Source: a virus. From it: DNA of 29,054 nucleotides. A model generated the notes under the pieces. The model was not told the origin of the DNA. It saw only the letters and a program-made list of their open reading frames with translations, and ran no database searches. The translations under genes and the position numbers were made by a program. Of this stretch, positions 1 to 6,865 are shown piece after piece. The DNA is taken from the IMG/VR virus record IMGVR_UViG_3300013093_000194, positions 1 through 29,054 of that record. The stretch is one strand, 5' to 3'. Every line of letters begins with the position of its first letter. The stretch's first letter is position 1.

Positions 1-1
1 C

Positions 2-55
2 GATGACATTGTTGTTTTTGCTAATTCAATACTAAGAAAGGCAAGTGAGAAATGA
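2..55 (+). CDS. C-terminal end of an upstream gene (partial)
   Basis: An open frame enters from the left edge and ends at TGA 53-55, giving a 17-residue tail (DDIVVFANSILRKASEK). The next gene's ATG at 52 overlaps this stop in an ATGA junction, the pattern used at many true gene boundaries here, which is the main reason to accept it as coding. Nothing can be said about function from so short a piece. Confidence 0.55.
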   Translation, partial: DDIVVFANSILRKASEK

Positions 56-360
56 AGTTAACTTGTGGGCATTGTGGTGAAGAATTAAAACTAATTCATG
101 GTGCTATTCACGAATGTGAAACAACAGAAGACAGAGAATCTGATATTTACTCAACAGGTTATTGGAATGGTATTCAGAAAGCCAAAGAAAAGAATGAAAC
201 CTTAGACACAAGGTCTTACTTGATTGGTAGATATGATGGTTTGCGTGAACTAAGCGATGAGGAAATAATTAAAAATTTTTTGGATAAACAAACACAATTA
301 CCACCTGAGTTTTTAAAAGTACTTTACGATAATCTTTGGAATTTATATGAAAGCGAGTGA
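52..360 (+). CDS. Hypothetical 102-aa protein with N-terminal CxxC
   Basis: A small acidic protein of unknown function. It starts with a CGHC knuckle (Cys5, Cys8) followed by a His and Cys22, which could form a small zinc site, though the fourth ligand is not obvious. The rest is charged and probably helical, with a GYWNG and a GRYDG segment. The start overlaps the upstream stop (ATGA) and is preceded by AAGTGAG, a weak Shine-Dalgarno. It opens a chain of coupled small genes leading to the DNA polymerase, so an accessory early role is a fair guess. No family is recognised. Confidence 0.75.
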   Translation: MKLTCGHCGEELKLIHGAIHECETTEDRESDIYSTGYWNGIQKAKEKNETLDTRSYLIGRYDGLRELSDEEIIKNFLDKQTQLPPEFLKVLYDNLWNLYESE

Positions 361-363
361 GAA

Positions 364-441
364 ATGAGTATTGAATTTTTATGGTTAGGAATGTTTTTAG
401 TTGGTATTGTTCTTGGTGTTATTTTAAGGAGAATGAAATGA
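364..441 (+). CDS. 25-aa single-pass membrane peptide
   Basis: A very short ORF filling the gap between two genes. It encodes a peptide with a continuous hydrophobic stretch (residues 4-21, including LWLGMFLVGIVLGVIL) followed by RRMK, a typical single transmembrane helix with a positive end on the cytoplasmic side. It begins 3 nt after the preceding stop and its TGA (439-441) overlaps the next ATG (438) as ATGA. The bases before its ATG (GAGTGAGAA) match those before the gene at 52. It is too short for standard gene callers. The hydrophobic composition and exact fit between neighbours support it. Function is unknown; phage membrane peptides of this size often modify the host envelope or exclude other phages, which is only inference here. 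Confidence 0.55.
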   Translation: MSIEFLWLGMFLVGIVLGVILRRMK

Positions 442-818
442 GTGAGATAAATGCAGGAATTGAAATAATACTAGAGCGCATTAGGACACACCCTGATGAG
501 TTTGTGCCACCAATCGCTTACGATAGTAAATGGGGAAGTTTTCTTAGAGAGATAATGGACGCTGAATACTTTGATGAAACAGAAAAAGATGCAGTCCGTA
601 TCGCTATCCGTGAAGCAAACCGAGAGGATTTTACTGGTCGTGTGATGCAACGGTTAGCAGGAGAGGACAAAGCGAGTGACATGGGAAAGTATATATTTCA
701 TCCCCCAATAAACCCCTATTATGGTCAGGGACTGATCAGTCAGTTACAAGCTGGTCAGTTGGGACTAACACAGGCGCAACAATCTTCCCTAAGTGAGACG
801 AAGGCAAAACTTAAATGA
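438..818 (+). CDS. Conserved-looking phage protein, 126 aa, unknown function
   Basis: The start is set at ATG 438, not at an in-frame ATG at 381, because AAGGAG (426-431) lies 6 nt upstream of 438 and the ATG overlaps the previous stop in an ATGA junction. The N-terminal two thirds are charged and helical (ILERIRTHPDEF, DSKWGSFLREI, REDFTGRVMQRLAG). The C-terminal third is Gln/Gly/Leu-rich and probably flexible. The pattern of a KWG segment followed by a short helix and VMQ..L resembles small proteins found next to phage DNA polymerases, but I cannot name a family. Its stop overlaps the polymerase start (815-818), which suggests translational coupling. Confidence 0.8.
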   Translation: MSEINAGIEIILERIRTHPDEFVPPIAYDSKWGSFLREIMDAEYFDETEKDAVRIAIREANREDFTGRVMQRLAGEDKASDMGKYIFHPPINPYYGQGLISQLQAGQLGLTQAQQSSLSETKAKLK

Positions 819-2707
819 ATCTAATAACATTAGATTTTGAGACGATGTATAGTCAAGACTACTCGCTAACGAAACTCACTACTGAGGAATACATTAGAGA
901 CAAACGCTTCGAGGTGATAGGTGTCGGAGTTAAACTCAACGATGGTGTTACTGAGTGGTTTAGTGGTTCGCATCTTGAGGTTGCTAAATACCTTTCCACC
1001 CTGCCGTGGAACGATAGTGCCTTACTCTGTCATAACACAATGTTTGATGGTGCGATCCTAAAGTGGCGATTCCAAATAAGTCCTAAGTTATATCTTGACA
1101 CCTTGTGTATGGGTAGGGCTATACATGGTGTTGATGTAGGTGGGTCGTTAGCCTACCTTGCTGAAAAATATAATTTAGGGAAGAAGGGACATGAGGTAGT
1201 CGACGCTAAAGGTAAAAATATAACTGGTTTCACAAATAGCGAGTTAGCCCAATATGGCGAGTATTGTAAAAATGATGTGGAGTTAACTTTCAAACTCTTC
1301 CAAGTATTGTCTAGTGCGTTTCCTGCCGATGAGATAAACCTGATCGACATGACTTTACGTATGTTTATTCAACCTGTATTGCGAGTAGACGATGCGTTGT
1401 TGCTTGACCGACTAGAGGAATTGAAGCATGAGAAATTACAGTTATTAGGCACGCTCAAAGACAAGTTAAATTGCGAAAACGAAGAAGCTGTACGTAAACG
1501 CTTGGCGAGTAATAAGCAGTTTGCGGAGATACTTAAAGAGTTTAATATCCCAGTACCATTGAAGATAAGTCCTAGAACTAACAAGTTAACATTCGCATTA
1601 GCCAAGAACGATACAGGCTTTATTGAGTTAGTAGAACATGAAGACCCGTTCGTGCAACAACTCGCTGCGGTGCGTTTGGGGACAAAATCAACAATTGAGG
1701 AGAGTAGAATTGAACGGTTTATCGACGTTGGGGCTAGGAACAAGGGTATGCTACCAATCCCCCTTAAATATTATGGCGCACATACAGGCCGGTGGGCAGG
1801 TTCGGACAAGGTCAACTTCCAAAACTTACCGAGTAGAGACAAGAAGAAAAAGGCTCTTAAGAATGCGGTGGTTGCCCCTGAGGGATATATGGTTATCAAC
1901 TGCGACTCGTCGCAAATTGAAGCTAGAGTCCTTGCGTGGTTATCAGGCCAGGAAGGGCTGGTCAATTCATTTGCCAATGGGAACGATGTTTACTCCGAGT
2001 TTGCGTCGAAGATCTATAAGAGGTCAATCAGCAAAAAAGATCCGATCGAAAGGTTCGTGGGTAAAACCTGCATCCTTGGATTGGGCTATGGGACAGGTGC
2101 GTTGAAGTTACAACATACGCTTAAGACGCAACCTCCTGGAGCTGACCTTGAGGAAGACGTGTGTAATGAGATTGTTAAGCTATACAGATCTGAGAATGAT
2201 CAGATTGTGAAGCTGTGGAAGGAAGGCGACAAAGCATTGAAGGCTATGGCTGATTGGACTAAAGATAAAAAGCCTTTCTACTATGGCAACCATAAATGTG
2301 TTGAAGTGCATAGCGATGGTATACGCTTACCAAACGGACTCTATATCCGTTATCCCGAACTCCAACTTAATACTGATGAAAATATTAGTGGATACCAATA
2401 CAAGTCACGAAAGGGGCCCGTTAGTTTGTGGGGTGGGTCAGTTGTGGAAAACGTAGTACAAGCACTTGCAAGAATTATTGTAGGTGAACAGATGTTAAAA
2501 CTAACTGAGCGTTATCGCCCAGTGCTTACTGTACATGACGCAGCGGTGTGTGTCGTACCTGAGGATGATGTAGATGAGGCTTGTGCATGGATCGTCGAGG
2601 TCATGTCAACTGCACCAGACTGGGCTAAAGGACTACCTGTCGCTTGTGAGGCTCATTATGGACATAACTATGGAGAAATGGAAGAATGGAAACCGAAGAA
2701 AGAATAA
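815..2707 (+). CDS. polA: Family A DNA polymerase with 3'-5' exonuclease
   Basis: Replicative phage polymerase of the Pol I family, 630 aa, without the 5'-nuclease domain of cellular Pol I. The proofreading domain is intact: Exo I DFE (Asp7, Glu9), Exo II around Asp78, Exo III YCKND (Tyr150, Asp154). The polymerase domain has motif A CDSSQIEARVLAW (Asp364), motif B on the O helix (Lys417, Tyr425, Gly426) and motif C VHDA (His574, Asp575), so all catalytic residues are present. The position equivalent to E. coli Phe762 is Leu421, a variant linked in viral PolA surveys to temperate or slower lifestyles. ATG 815 overlaps the upstream stop, and the end overlaps the next gene by 22 nt. Base composition is clearly richer in GC than the neighbouring small genes. 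Confidence 0.97.
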   Translation: MNLITLDFETMYSQDYSLTKLTTEEYIRDKRFEVIGVGVKLNDGVTEWFSGSHLEVAKYLSTLPWNDSALLCHNTMFDGAILKWRFQISPKLYLDTLCMGRAIHGVDVGGSLAYLAEKYNLGKKGHEVVDAKGKNITGFTNSELAQYGEYCKNDVELTFKLFQVLSSAFPADEINLIDMTLRMFIQPVLRVDDALLLDRLEELKHEKLQLLGTLKDKLNCENEEAVRKRLASNKQFAEILKEFNIPVPLKISPRTNKLTFALAKNDTGFIELVEHEDPFVQQLAAVRLGTKSTIEESRIERFIDVGARNKGMLPIPLKYYGAHTGRWAGSDKVNFQNLPSRDKKKKALKNAVVAPEGYMVINCDSSQIEARVLAWLSGQEGLVNSFANGNDVYSEFASKIYKRSISKKDPIERFVGKTCILGLGYGTGALKLQHTLKTQPPGADLEEDVCNEIVKLYRSENDQIVKLWKEGDKALKAMADWTKDKKPFYYGNHKCVEVHSDGIRLPNGLYIRYPELQLNTDENISGYQYKSRKGPVSLWGGSVVENVVQALARIIVGEQMLKLTERYRPVLTVHDAAVCVVPEDDVDEACAWIVEVMSTAPDWAKGLPVACEAHYGHNYGEMEEWKPKKE

Positions 2708-2982
2708 AAGCACTTGAAGAACAAGTTAAAGATTTAAGAACCACAGTAAATAATTTAGTAATAATAAATAGAGGTTTTACAGACTGTAAAGTAGCTGATG
2801 AGGAACGTAATGAGGTCGAATATATTAAACTTAGAATTGAACGCCACGCCATGAGTTTAGTCCATCAAAGAATGATCGAGCGTAAATATTTAGAATATGC
2901 TGGTGAACTAGAAAGAATAAAAGATCATATGCGAATTATGGAACAAGATAACCTATTTCTAAAGGCAAAATATGAAAATTAA
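2686..2982 (+). CDS. Small coiled-coil protein
   Basis: A 98-aa, highly charged protein with Leu/Ile heptad spacing in residues 1-30 (IKALEEQVKDLRTTVNNLV) and again in 65-95, so probably two helices able to form a coiled coil. It starts inside the polymerase gene (22-nt overlap), with GGAG and GGAAG elements just before the ATG, and overlaps the next ORF by 11 nt. No catalytic motif is visible. It may be a structural partner of the replication proteins, but only its position suggests this. Confidence 0.75.
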   Translation: METEERIKALEEQVKDLRTTVNNLVIINRGFTDCKVADEERNEVEYIKLRIERHAMSLVHQRMIERKYLEYAGELERIKDHMRIMEQDNLFLKAKYEN

Positions 2983-3154
2983 AATACCCGTATTCACCGC
3001 AATCCGTTATATGGTCTATGAACTTGATAGTCCGCTAAGAGGATTTGCAAGCAAGAAAGAGGCTGATGAGTTTGCTTCCAAAGATCCTGACTTAAGAGTT
3101 AAATTTATACCTAAAAAGTATAAAACTTATGAAGCAGAGGAAGCACCGTTTTGA
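2972..3154 (+). CDS. Hypothetical 60-aa protein
   Basis: A short basic protein with a likely beta-alpha-beta layout: a strand (KIPVFTAIRYMVYEL), a helix containing KKEADEFASKD, then another strand (LRVKFIPKK). The layout suggests a small compact fold, but no family is recognised. It overlaps the previous gene by 11 nt and its TGA overlaps the TTG start of the next. A weak AAAGG element precedes the ATG. Being flanked on both sides by overlapping genes makes it likely to be real. Confidence 0.65.
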   Translation: MKIKIPVFTAIRYMVYELDSPLRGFASKKEADEFASKDPDLRVKFIPKKYKTYEAEEAPF

Positions 3155-3591
3155 AAACGAAACGAATCGGATGGATGTCTTCAGGCGCACTATATACCAA
3201 GAGCATAAAATTTTTTTGGTTTAGTAGACGCAAACGTGACGGATATGACATACCAATATATACTGATGAAAAACTTTTTAAGAAAGGCAAGAAAATGGCT
3301 AAGAAATTAGAAGTTAAAGTACCAGCTATAAAAGAGAAGTCTGGAAAAATTGTCAAAGCGCCGAGCAAGGCATGGTCGCATGATGAGTTGATCGCTAAAG
3401 AAGGTAAGAAAGCTAAAGGTGCTAAACATGAGTTTGCATTAACTGATGGTGAAGTAGTTAATCGCAAGAAGGCGGCGAAGGTAGCAGAGAAAGCAGGCGA
3501 AGTTCCTAAGTCAGTAGGTAAGAAACTTCATAGCCATGACTTACGTAAGGCAGCCCGCATTAAGAAGATCAAAGAGAGTAATATAAAATGA
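3151..3591 (+). CDS. Basic two-part phage protein, TTG start, 146 aa
   Basis: Residues 1-48 form one module (IGWMSSGALYTKS, GYDIPIYTDE) that resembles small free-standing phage proteins ending in IPVYT. Residues 49-146 are Lys/Ala-rich and contain HEFALTDGEVVNRKKAAKVA and KLHSHDL, a pattern I associate with a phage family in which a GF..SDGRFV.R..A.. block precedes L.SEDL. The likely start is TTG 3151, overlapping the upstream stop, with GAGGAAG about 8 nt before it. An internal ATG at 3295 has its own AAAGG 7 nt upstream and would give a 98-aa protein (MAKKLEVK) holding only the second module. Function is unknown; the strong positive charge is compatible with nucleic-acid binding. Confidence 0.7.
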   Translation: MKTKRIGWMSSGALYTKSIKFFWFSRRKRDGYDIPIYTDEKLFKKGKKMAKKLEVKVPAIKEKSGKIVKAPSKAWSHDELIAKEGKKAKGAKHEFALTDGEVVNRKKAAKVAEKAGEVPKSVGKKLHSHDLRKAARIKKIKESNIK

Positions 3592-3779
3592 GATCATCTG
3601 ATAGCGGAAGAATGAGTTTAGAAGAAATACTTGGTCGACAGAATCACATGACACAGCATGAGGTTGCAGAAGTGATGGGTATATCTAGATCGCAAGTAGA
3701 TACCATAGAGAAAAAAGCCCTACGCAAATTAAAATTTGCATTAAGTCGCAAAAACTTTAACAAAAACGATTTCATTTAG
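3588..3779 (+). CDS. Sigma-70 region 4-like helix-turn-helix protein
   Basis: A 63-aa protein whose core (residues about 12-52: LEEILGRQNHMTQHEVAEVM followed by GISRSQVDTIEKKALRKLK) reads like the C-terminal -35-binding domain of sigma factors: TQ.EVAE..GIS...V..IE..AL.KL. No sigma region 2 or 3 is present, so it cannot be a complete sigma factor. It could act as a transcription adaptor or repressor. ATG 3588 overlaps the upstream stop (ATGA). A second Met at residue 9 is possible, but GGAAG sits too close to it. Confidence 0.75.
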   Translation: MRSSDSGRMSLEEILGRQNHMTQHEVAEVMGISRSQVDTIEKKALRKLKFALSRKNFNKNDFI

Positions 3780-3793
3780 TGTAATATGTATAG

Positions 3794-4447
3794 ATGAACT
3801 TTACATGGTCATTCTCCTCTCTCAAAGATTATATTAACTGTCCTAAGCAGTATCAGGAAGTTAAGGTTCTTAAGCGTCACGTCAAGTTTCCGACGGAGCA
3901 AATGCGTTATGGAACGGAAGTGCATAAGGCTTGCGAGGATTACGTTGGTAGAGATATACCTCTTGCAAAGAACTATGAGAGATTTCAAACTACACTCGAT
4001 GTACTACGGGCTATCCCGGGTGTAAAGTATCCTGAGCATCAGATGGCACTCTCATCAGCGAAAGAACCATGTGCGTATGGTAAAGGTTATTGGGTACGAG
4101 GGATTGTAGACTTGCTGATTGTAGATGGGGAAAATGCTTTTATTGTCGATTATAAGACTGGCAGTTCAAAATACCCTGACGTAAAACAATTAGCTTTGAT
4201 GGCTCTAATGACGTTCGCTCATTTCCCTGAAGTTAATAATATAAAAGCAGGATTACTTTTTATCGTTAACAATGCGTTCGTTACAGAAGTTTATAGTCGT
4301 GAAGATATTGATAAGTTGTGGAAGATTTTTGATCCCCACCTTGAAAGATTACAGCTTTCATACGAAAATGATGTTTGGCAAGCTAATCCAACCCCGCTGT
4401 GTGGGTGGTGTCCCGTTAAGACTTGCGAATTCCATAAGGAGAGATAA
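3794..4447 (+). CDS. PD-(D/E)XK nuclease, Cas4/RecB-like, Fe-S type
   Basis: A 217-aa exonuclease-type protein. The N-terminal FSSLKDYINCPKQY is the usual entry motif of the RecB/Cas4 group. Catalytic residues are visible as His44 (EVHKAC), Asp106 (RGIVDLL), Asp119-x-Lys121 (VDYKTG) and Gln132 (KQLALMAL). Four cysteines, Cys16 plus Cys203, Cys206 and Cys211 near the C terminus, match the layout that holds a 4Fe-4S cluster in Cas4 and AddB. It probably resects or trims DNA ends during replication or recombination, working with the adjacent helicases and binding protein. There is no clear Shine-Dalgarno before ATG 3794, which follows the previous gene by 14 nt. Confidence 0.88.
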   Translation: MNFTWSFSSLKDYINCPKQYQEVKVLKRHVKFPTEQMRYGTEVHKACEDYVGRDIPLAKNYERFQTTLDVLRAIPGVKYPEHQMALSSAKEPCAYGKGYWVRGIVDLLIVDGENAFIVDYKTGSSKYPDVKQLALMALMTFAHFPEVNNIKAGLLFIVNNAFVTEVYSREDIDKLWKIFDPHLERLQLSYENDVWQANPTPLCGWCPVKTCEFHKER

Positions 4448-4758
4448 TGCCGTACACTAAATCACCAAGACCATACAAGCATGAATATGAATTACAAAAA
4501 GCAAGAGGCGAAGAAGACCGCCGTGCTGAACGTCAACGTGCTAGACGTGCTATAGATAAACGAGATACTGGTACAGTAACTAAAGAATCTCCCAAGCGTA
4601 AAGGCAAAGATGTGGCACACGTTAAAGCGCTAGATAAAGGTGGTTCAAATAAAGATGGCGTGCGTATTGAAAGCGCTTCTAAAAATCGTAGTTTTAAACG
4701 TGATTCAAAAGGCAATCTAGTATCAGAAATAAGTACTAAAGAACGTCGTAAGGCATGA
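4447..4758 (+). CDS. Small basic HNH-like phage protein
   Basis: A 103-aa very basic protein. Residues 1-45 are Arg/Lys/Glu-rich and helical. The central block KDVAHVKALDKGGSNKDGVR followed by SKNRSFKRD looks like a minimal HNH core, with a His-containing strand, a loop with GG.N and a helix carrying Asn-Arg. The canonical first His/Asp and zinc-binding cysteines are not evident, so activity is uncertain. Similar small proteins are common beside phage replication genes. The start overlaps the nuclease stop by one base (TAATG), and the end overlaps a 28-codon ORF (ATGA). Confidence 0.65.
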   Translation: MPYTKSPRPYKHEYELQKARGEEDRRAERQRARRAIDKRDTGTVTKESPKRKGKDVAHVKALDKGGSNKDGVRIESASKNRSFKRDSKGNLVSEISTKERRKA

Positions 4759-4841
4759 GTGGACTTAAACCATGTCAGTTGGGCGGTGAATTGAAGACTA
4801 GTGTAACCCCATTAGCACTTCTCCTGTCACGACAGGCTTAA
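4755..4841 (+). CDS. Possible 28-aa leader ORF upstream of the helicase
   Basis: ATG 4755 overlaps the previous stop in an ATGA junction and opens a 28-codon frame (MSGLKPCQLGGELKTSVTPL, then ALLLSRQA) ending 6 nt before a terminator-like hairpin. Two hairpins lie within it: CTAGTG/CATTAG at 4798-4815 and CCTGT/ACAGG at 4823-4836. Ribosomes translating it would unfold them, so it could act as a leader peptide for attenuation. It has no recognisable domain and may be a chance frame, hence the low confidence. Confidence 0.3.
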   Translation: MSGLKPCQLGGELKTSVTPLALLLSRQA

Positions 4842-4847
4842 CCGATT

Positions 4848-4867
4848 AACTCCCGTAAGGAGTTTTT
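4848..4867 (+). terminator. Terminator-like hairpin before the SNF2 helicase
   Basis: AACTCC (4848-4853) pairs with GGAGTT (4859-4864) around loop CGTAA, and the T run from the stem end extends to 4867. The stem is only 6 bp, so it is a weak intrinsic terminator or attenuator. It lies 20 nt before the GTG start of the helicase and upstream of its Shine-Dalgarno, leaving no room for a promoter after it. Confidence 0.5.
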
Positions 4868-4887
4868 AATTTAGTTAAAGGACAGTC

Positions 4888-6450
4888 GTGGAAATAGTAC
4901 AAAATGAAGCCATAAAAGTTGTAATACAGTCAGATAATGTTGGGTTAATAACTAACCATATAGAAAAAAGTGAAGTTCTGACAGACAACGGGAATCATGC
5001 TGAAGTGTTAGTTTATTGGGGCATTGAAGAGATGCAACATCTAACAAAAGTCCTTCAAGAAAAAGTTCCATCACCCATAGAAAAAGATTACACATGGCCC
5101 GGAATGTACACACCTTTCCATCATCAAAAAGTTACAGCATCGTTCCTTTCCTTACATCAACGCGCCTTCTGTTTTAATGAGGCTGGTACAGGTAAAACAT
5201 CTTCAGTCATTTGGGCTATCGACTATCTAATGTCTCAAGGCTTAGTTAAGCGTGTGTTAGTTATCTGTCCTTTATCAATCATGTATTCAGCATGGCAAGC
5301 AGATGTATTTAAAACAGCTATGCACCGCACAGTAGCAGTTGCTTACGGAGACGCAAGTAAACGCAAAAAAATTATCGCCGGCGCTTATGAGTTTGTAATC
5401 ATTAACTATGATGGTGTGAATATTGTCCGTGAAGATATCGCTAAAGCAGACTTTGACTTGATCGTAGTTGATGAAGCCAACGCATATAAGACTGTTACTA
5501 CAAAGCGCTGGAAGACTTTAGCGAAACTAATCACTCCTAATACACGCTTATGGATGCTCACAGGTACACCCGCATCTCAGTCACCAGTAGATGCCTTCGG
5601 TCTAGCAAAGCTCGTCTCGCCCGCCAATGTACCAAAATATCTTACGGCATGGAGAGATAAAGTACTGTATCAAGTTACTAAGTTTAAATACGTACCTAGA
5701 CCAACTTCACGTCACGATGTATATAACGCTTTGCAACCAGCAATAAGATTTGAGAAAGCACAATGTCTAGATTTACCACCAGTCATGTATCAGACACGTG
5801 AAGTTCCGCTTAGCCATCAAGTTAATAAATATTACAACAATATAAAAAACCAAATGCTTATAGAAGCCGCAGGAGAAAAAGTTAGTGCAGTCAATGCGGC
5901 GGCGAAGCTGACAAAGCTGTTACAGATTTCGGGAGGGGCGGTCTATACAGACACCCATAACATTGTGGAGTTTGATGTATCACCACGATTGAATGCCCTA
6001 ATGGAGGTGTTAGATGAGACGGAGCATAAAGTTATTATATTTGTTCCGTATGGTCACACCATTGATTTAGTTTCTAAACATTTACAAGGAGAAGGAGTTA
6101 CAAATGAAATCATTAGAGGAAGCGTAAGCGCAAGAGAACGATCTGAAATCATTAACCGTTTTCAGACAACAGATTTTCCACGGGTTTTAATTATTCAACC
6201 ACAATCAGCGTCACATGGTGTTACTTTAACAGCCGCCGATACTGTAGTCTTTTGGTCGCCGGTCATGAGTGTGGAAACATATTTACAATGTATTGCTCGT
6301 ATTGATCGTGTAGGTCAAGTGAATAATATGACTGTAGTCCATCTACAAGGCTCAGAGGTTGAACGCAAGATGTATGCGATGCTACAAGGCAAAGTAAATA
6401 ACCATGAGAAGTTGGTTGATTTATACAAGGAAGAGTTAGGAATAAAATGA
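4888..6450 (+). CDS. SNF2-type superfamily 2 helicase/ATPase
   Basis: A 520-aa DNA-dependent ATPase with both RecA-like lobes. Lobe 1 has an upstream Q-motif-like FHHQ (Gln80), Walker A NEAGTGKT (97-104), the CPLSIMYSAW segment of motif Ia (127-136), Walker B VVDEAN (193-198; DEAN instead of the usual DEAH) and motif III LTGTP (225-229). Lobe 2 has KVIIFVPY, the QPQSASHGVTLTAAD block and motif VI ARIDRVGQ (470-477). These are typical of the SNF2-like helicases found in phage replication modules. The start is GTG 4888 with AAAGGA about 5 nt upstream. The stop overlaps the next gene in an ATGA junction. It probably remodels DNA or displaces proteins at forks or recombination intermediates. Confidence 0.93.
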   Translation: MEIVQNEAIKVVIQSDNVGLITNHIEKSEVLTDNGNHAEVLVYWGIEEMQHLTKVLQEKVPSPIEKDYTWPGMYTPFHHQKVTASFLSLHQRAFCFNEAGTGKTSSVIWAIDYLMSQGLVKRVLVICPLSIMYSAWQADVFKTAMHRTVAVAYGDASKRKKIIAGAYEFVIINYDGVNIVREDIAKADFDLIVVDEANAYKTVTTKRWKTLAKLITPNTRLWMLTGTPASQSPVDAFGLAKLVSPANVPKYLTAWRDKVLYQVTKFKYVPRPTSRHDVYNALQPAIRFEKAQCLDLPPVMYQTREVPLSHQVNKYYNNIKNQMLIEAAGEKVSAVNAAAKLTKLLQISGGAVYTDTHNIVEFDVSPRLNALMEVLDETEHKVIIFVPYGHTIDLVSKHLQGEGVTNEIIRGSVSARERSEIINRFQTTDFPRVLIIQPQSASHGVTLTAADTVVFWSPVMSVETYLQCIARIDRVGQVNNMTVVHLQGSEVERKMYAMLQGKVNNHEKLVDLYKEELGIK

Positions 6451-6839
6451 GCGATATAAATTTAGATGAATTAGTAAAAATTTACTTGACAATAAGAAGT
6501 GAACGTGAAAAACTAGAGCTTCAAGACAGAGAACTGAAAAACGATTTAGATATGATAGCTCAACAAATGTTAATCAAGTGCAACGAGGCTAATGCCACAA
6601 GCATTAAAACCAACGAAGGCACTGTAGTTAAGAAGTTATCCGAAAGATTTACTTTGTCTGATAGAAGTAGTTTTGACGCATTTGTCCGTGAACACGATGC
6701 AGTAGAGTTATATGAGGCACGTATTCATCAGGGCAATTTTAAAGAATTTATTTCTGAAAGAGGAGACGAAGGTCTACCCCCAGGAGTGAATGTTATGAGA
6801 GAGTTTACAATCGTAGTTCGTAAACCAAGCTCAGATTAG
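6447..6839 (+). CDS. Phage-conserved replication accessory protein, 130 aa
   Basis: The N-terminal half is a long charged helix (residues 5-45, probably coiled coil). The C-terminal half carries a pattern I associate with a widespread uncharacterised phage family: a SIKTNEGTV strand, an FTLSDRSSFDAFV segment, then GDEGLPPGV and an EFTIVVRKP final strand. The gene sits between the SNF2 helicase (4-nt ATGA overlap) and the putative ssDNA-binding protein, so a role in handling replicating DNA is likely but not shown. AGGAAGAG lies upstream of the ATG. Confidence 0.75.
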   Translation: MSDINLDELVKIYLTIRSEREKLELQDRELKNDLDMIAQQMLIKCNEANATSIKTNEGTVVKKLSERFTLSDRSSFDAFVREHDAVELYEARIHQGNFKEFISERGDEGLPPGVNVMREFTIVVRKPSSD

Positions 6840-6865
6840 TTTAATTAAGTTAAAAGGAGTTTTAA

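Noticed and set aside
381-437. N-terminal extension of the 126-aa protein to ATG 381
   Set aside because: AAGGAG at 426-431 and the ATGA overlap select ATG 438; the extension overlaps the membrane-peptide ORF in another frame and is Cys/Trp/Phe-rich.
1153-1977. Minus-strand and alternate-frame ORFs inside the polymerase gene
   Set aside because: They are antisense or shifted shadows of a strongly conserved coding sequence, with skewed composition and no ribosome sites noted.
4759-4887. Sigma-70 promoter in the gap before the SNF2 helicase
   Set aside because: TTGAAG at 4791 has no TATAAT-like sequence at the right distance.
6104-6127. ATG with an upstream AAGGAG inside the SNF2 helicase gene
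   Set aside because: The frame is only 7 codons long (MKSLEEA) and the AAGGAG also encodes conserved-frame residues; most likely chance.
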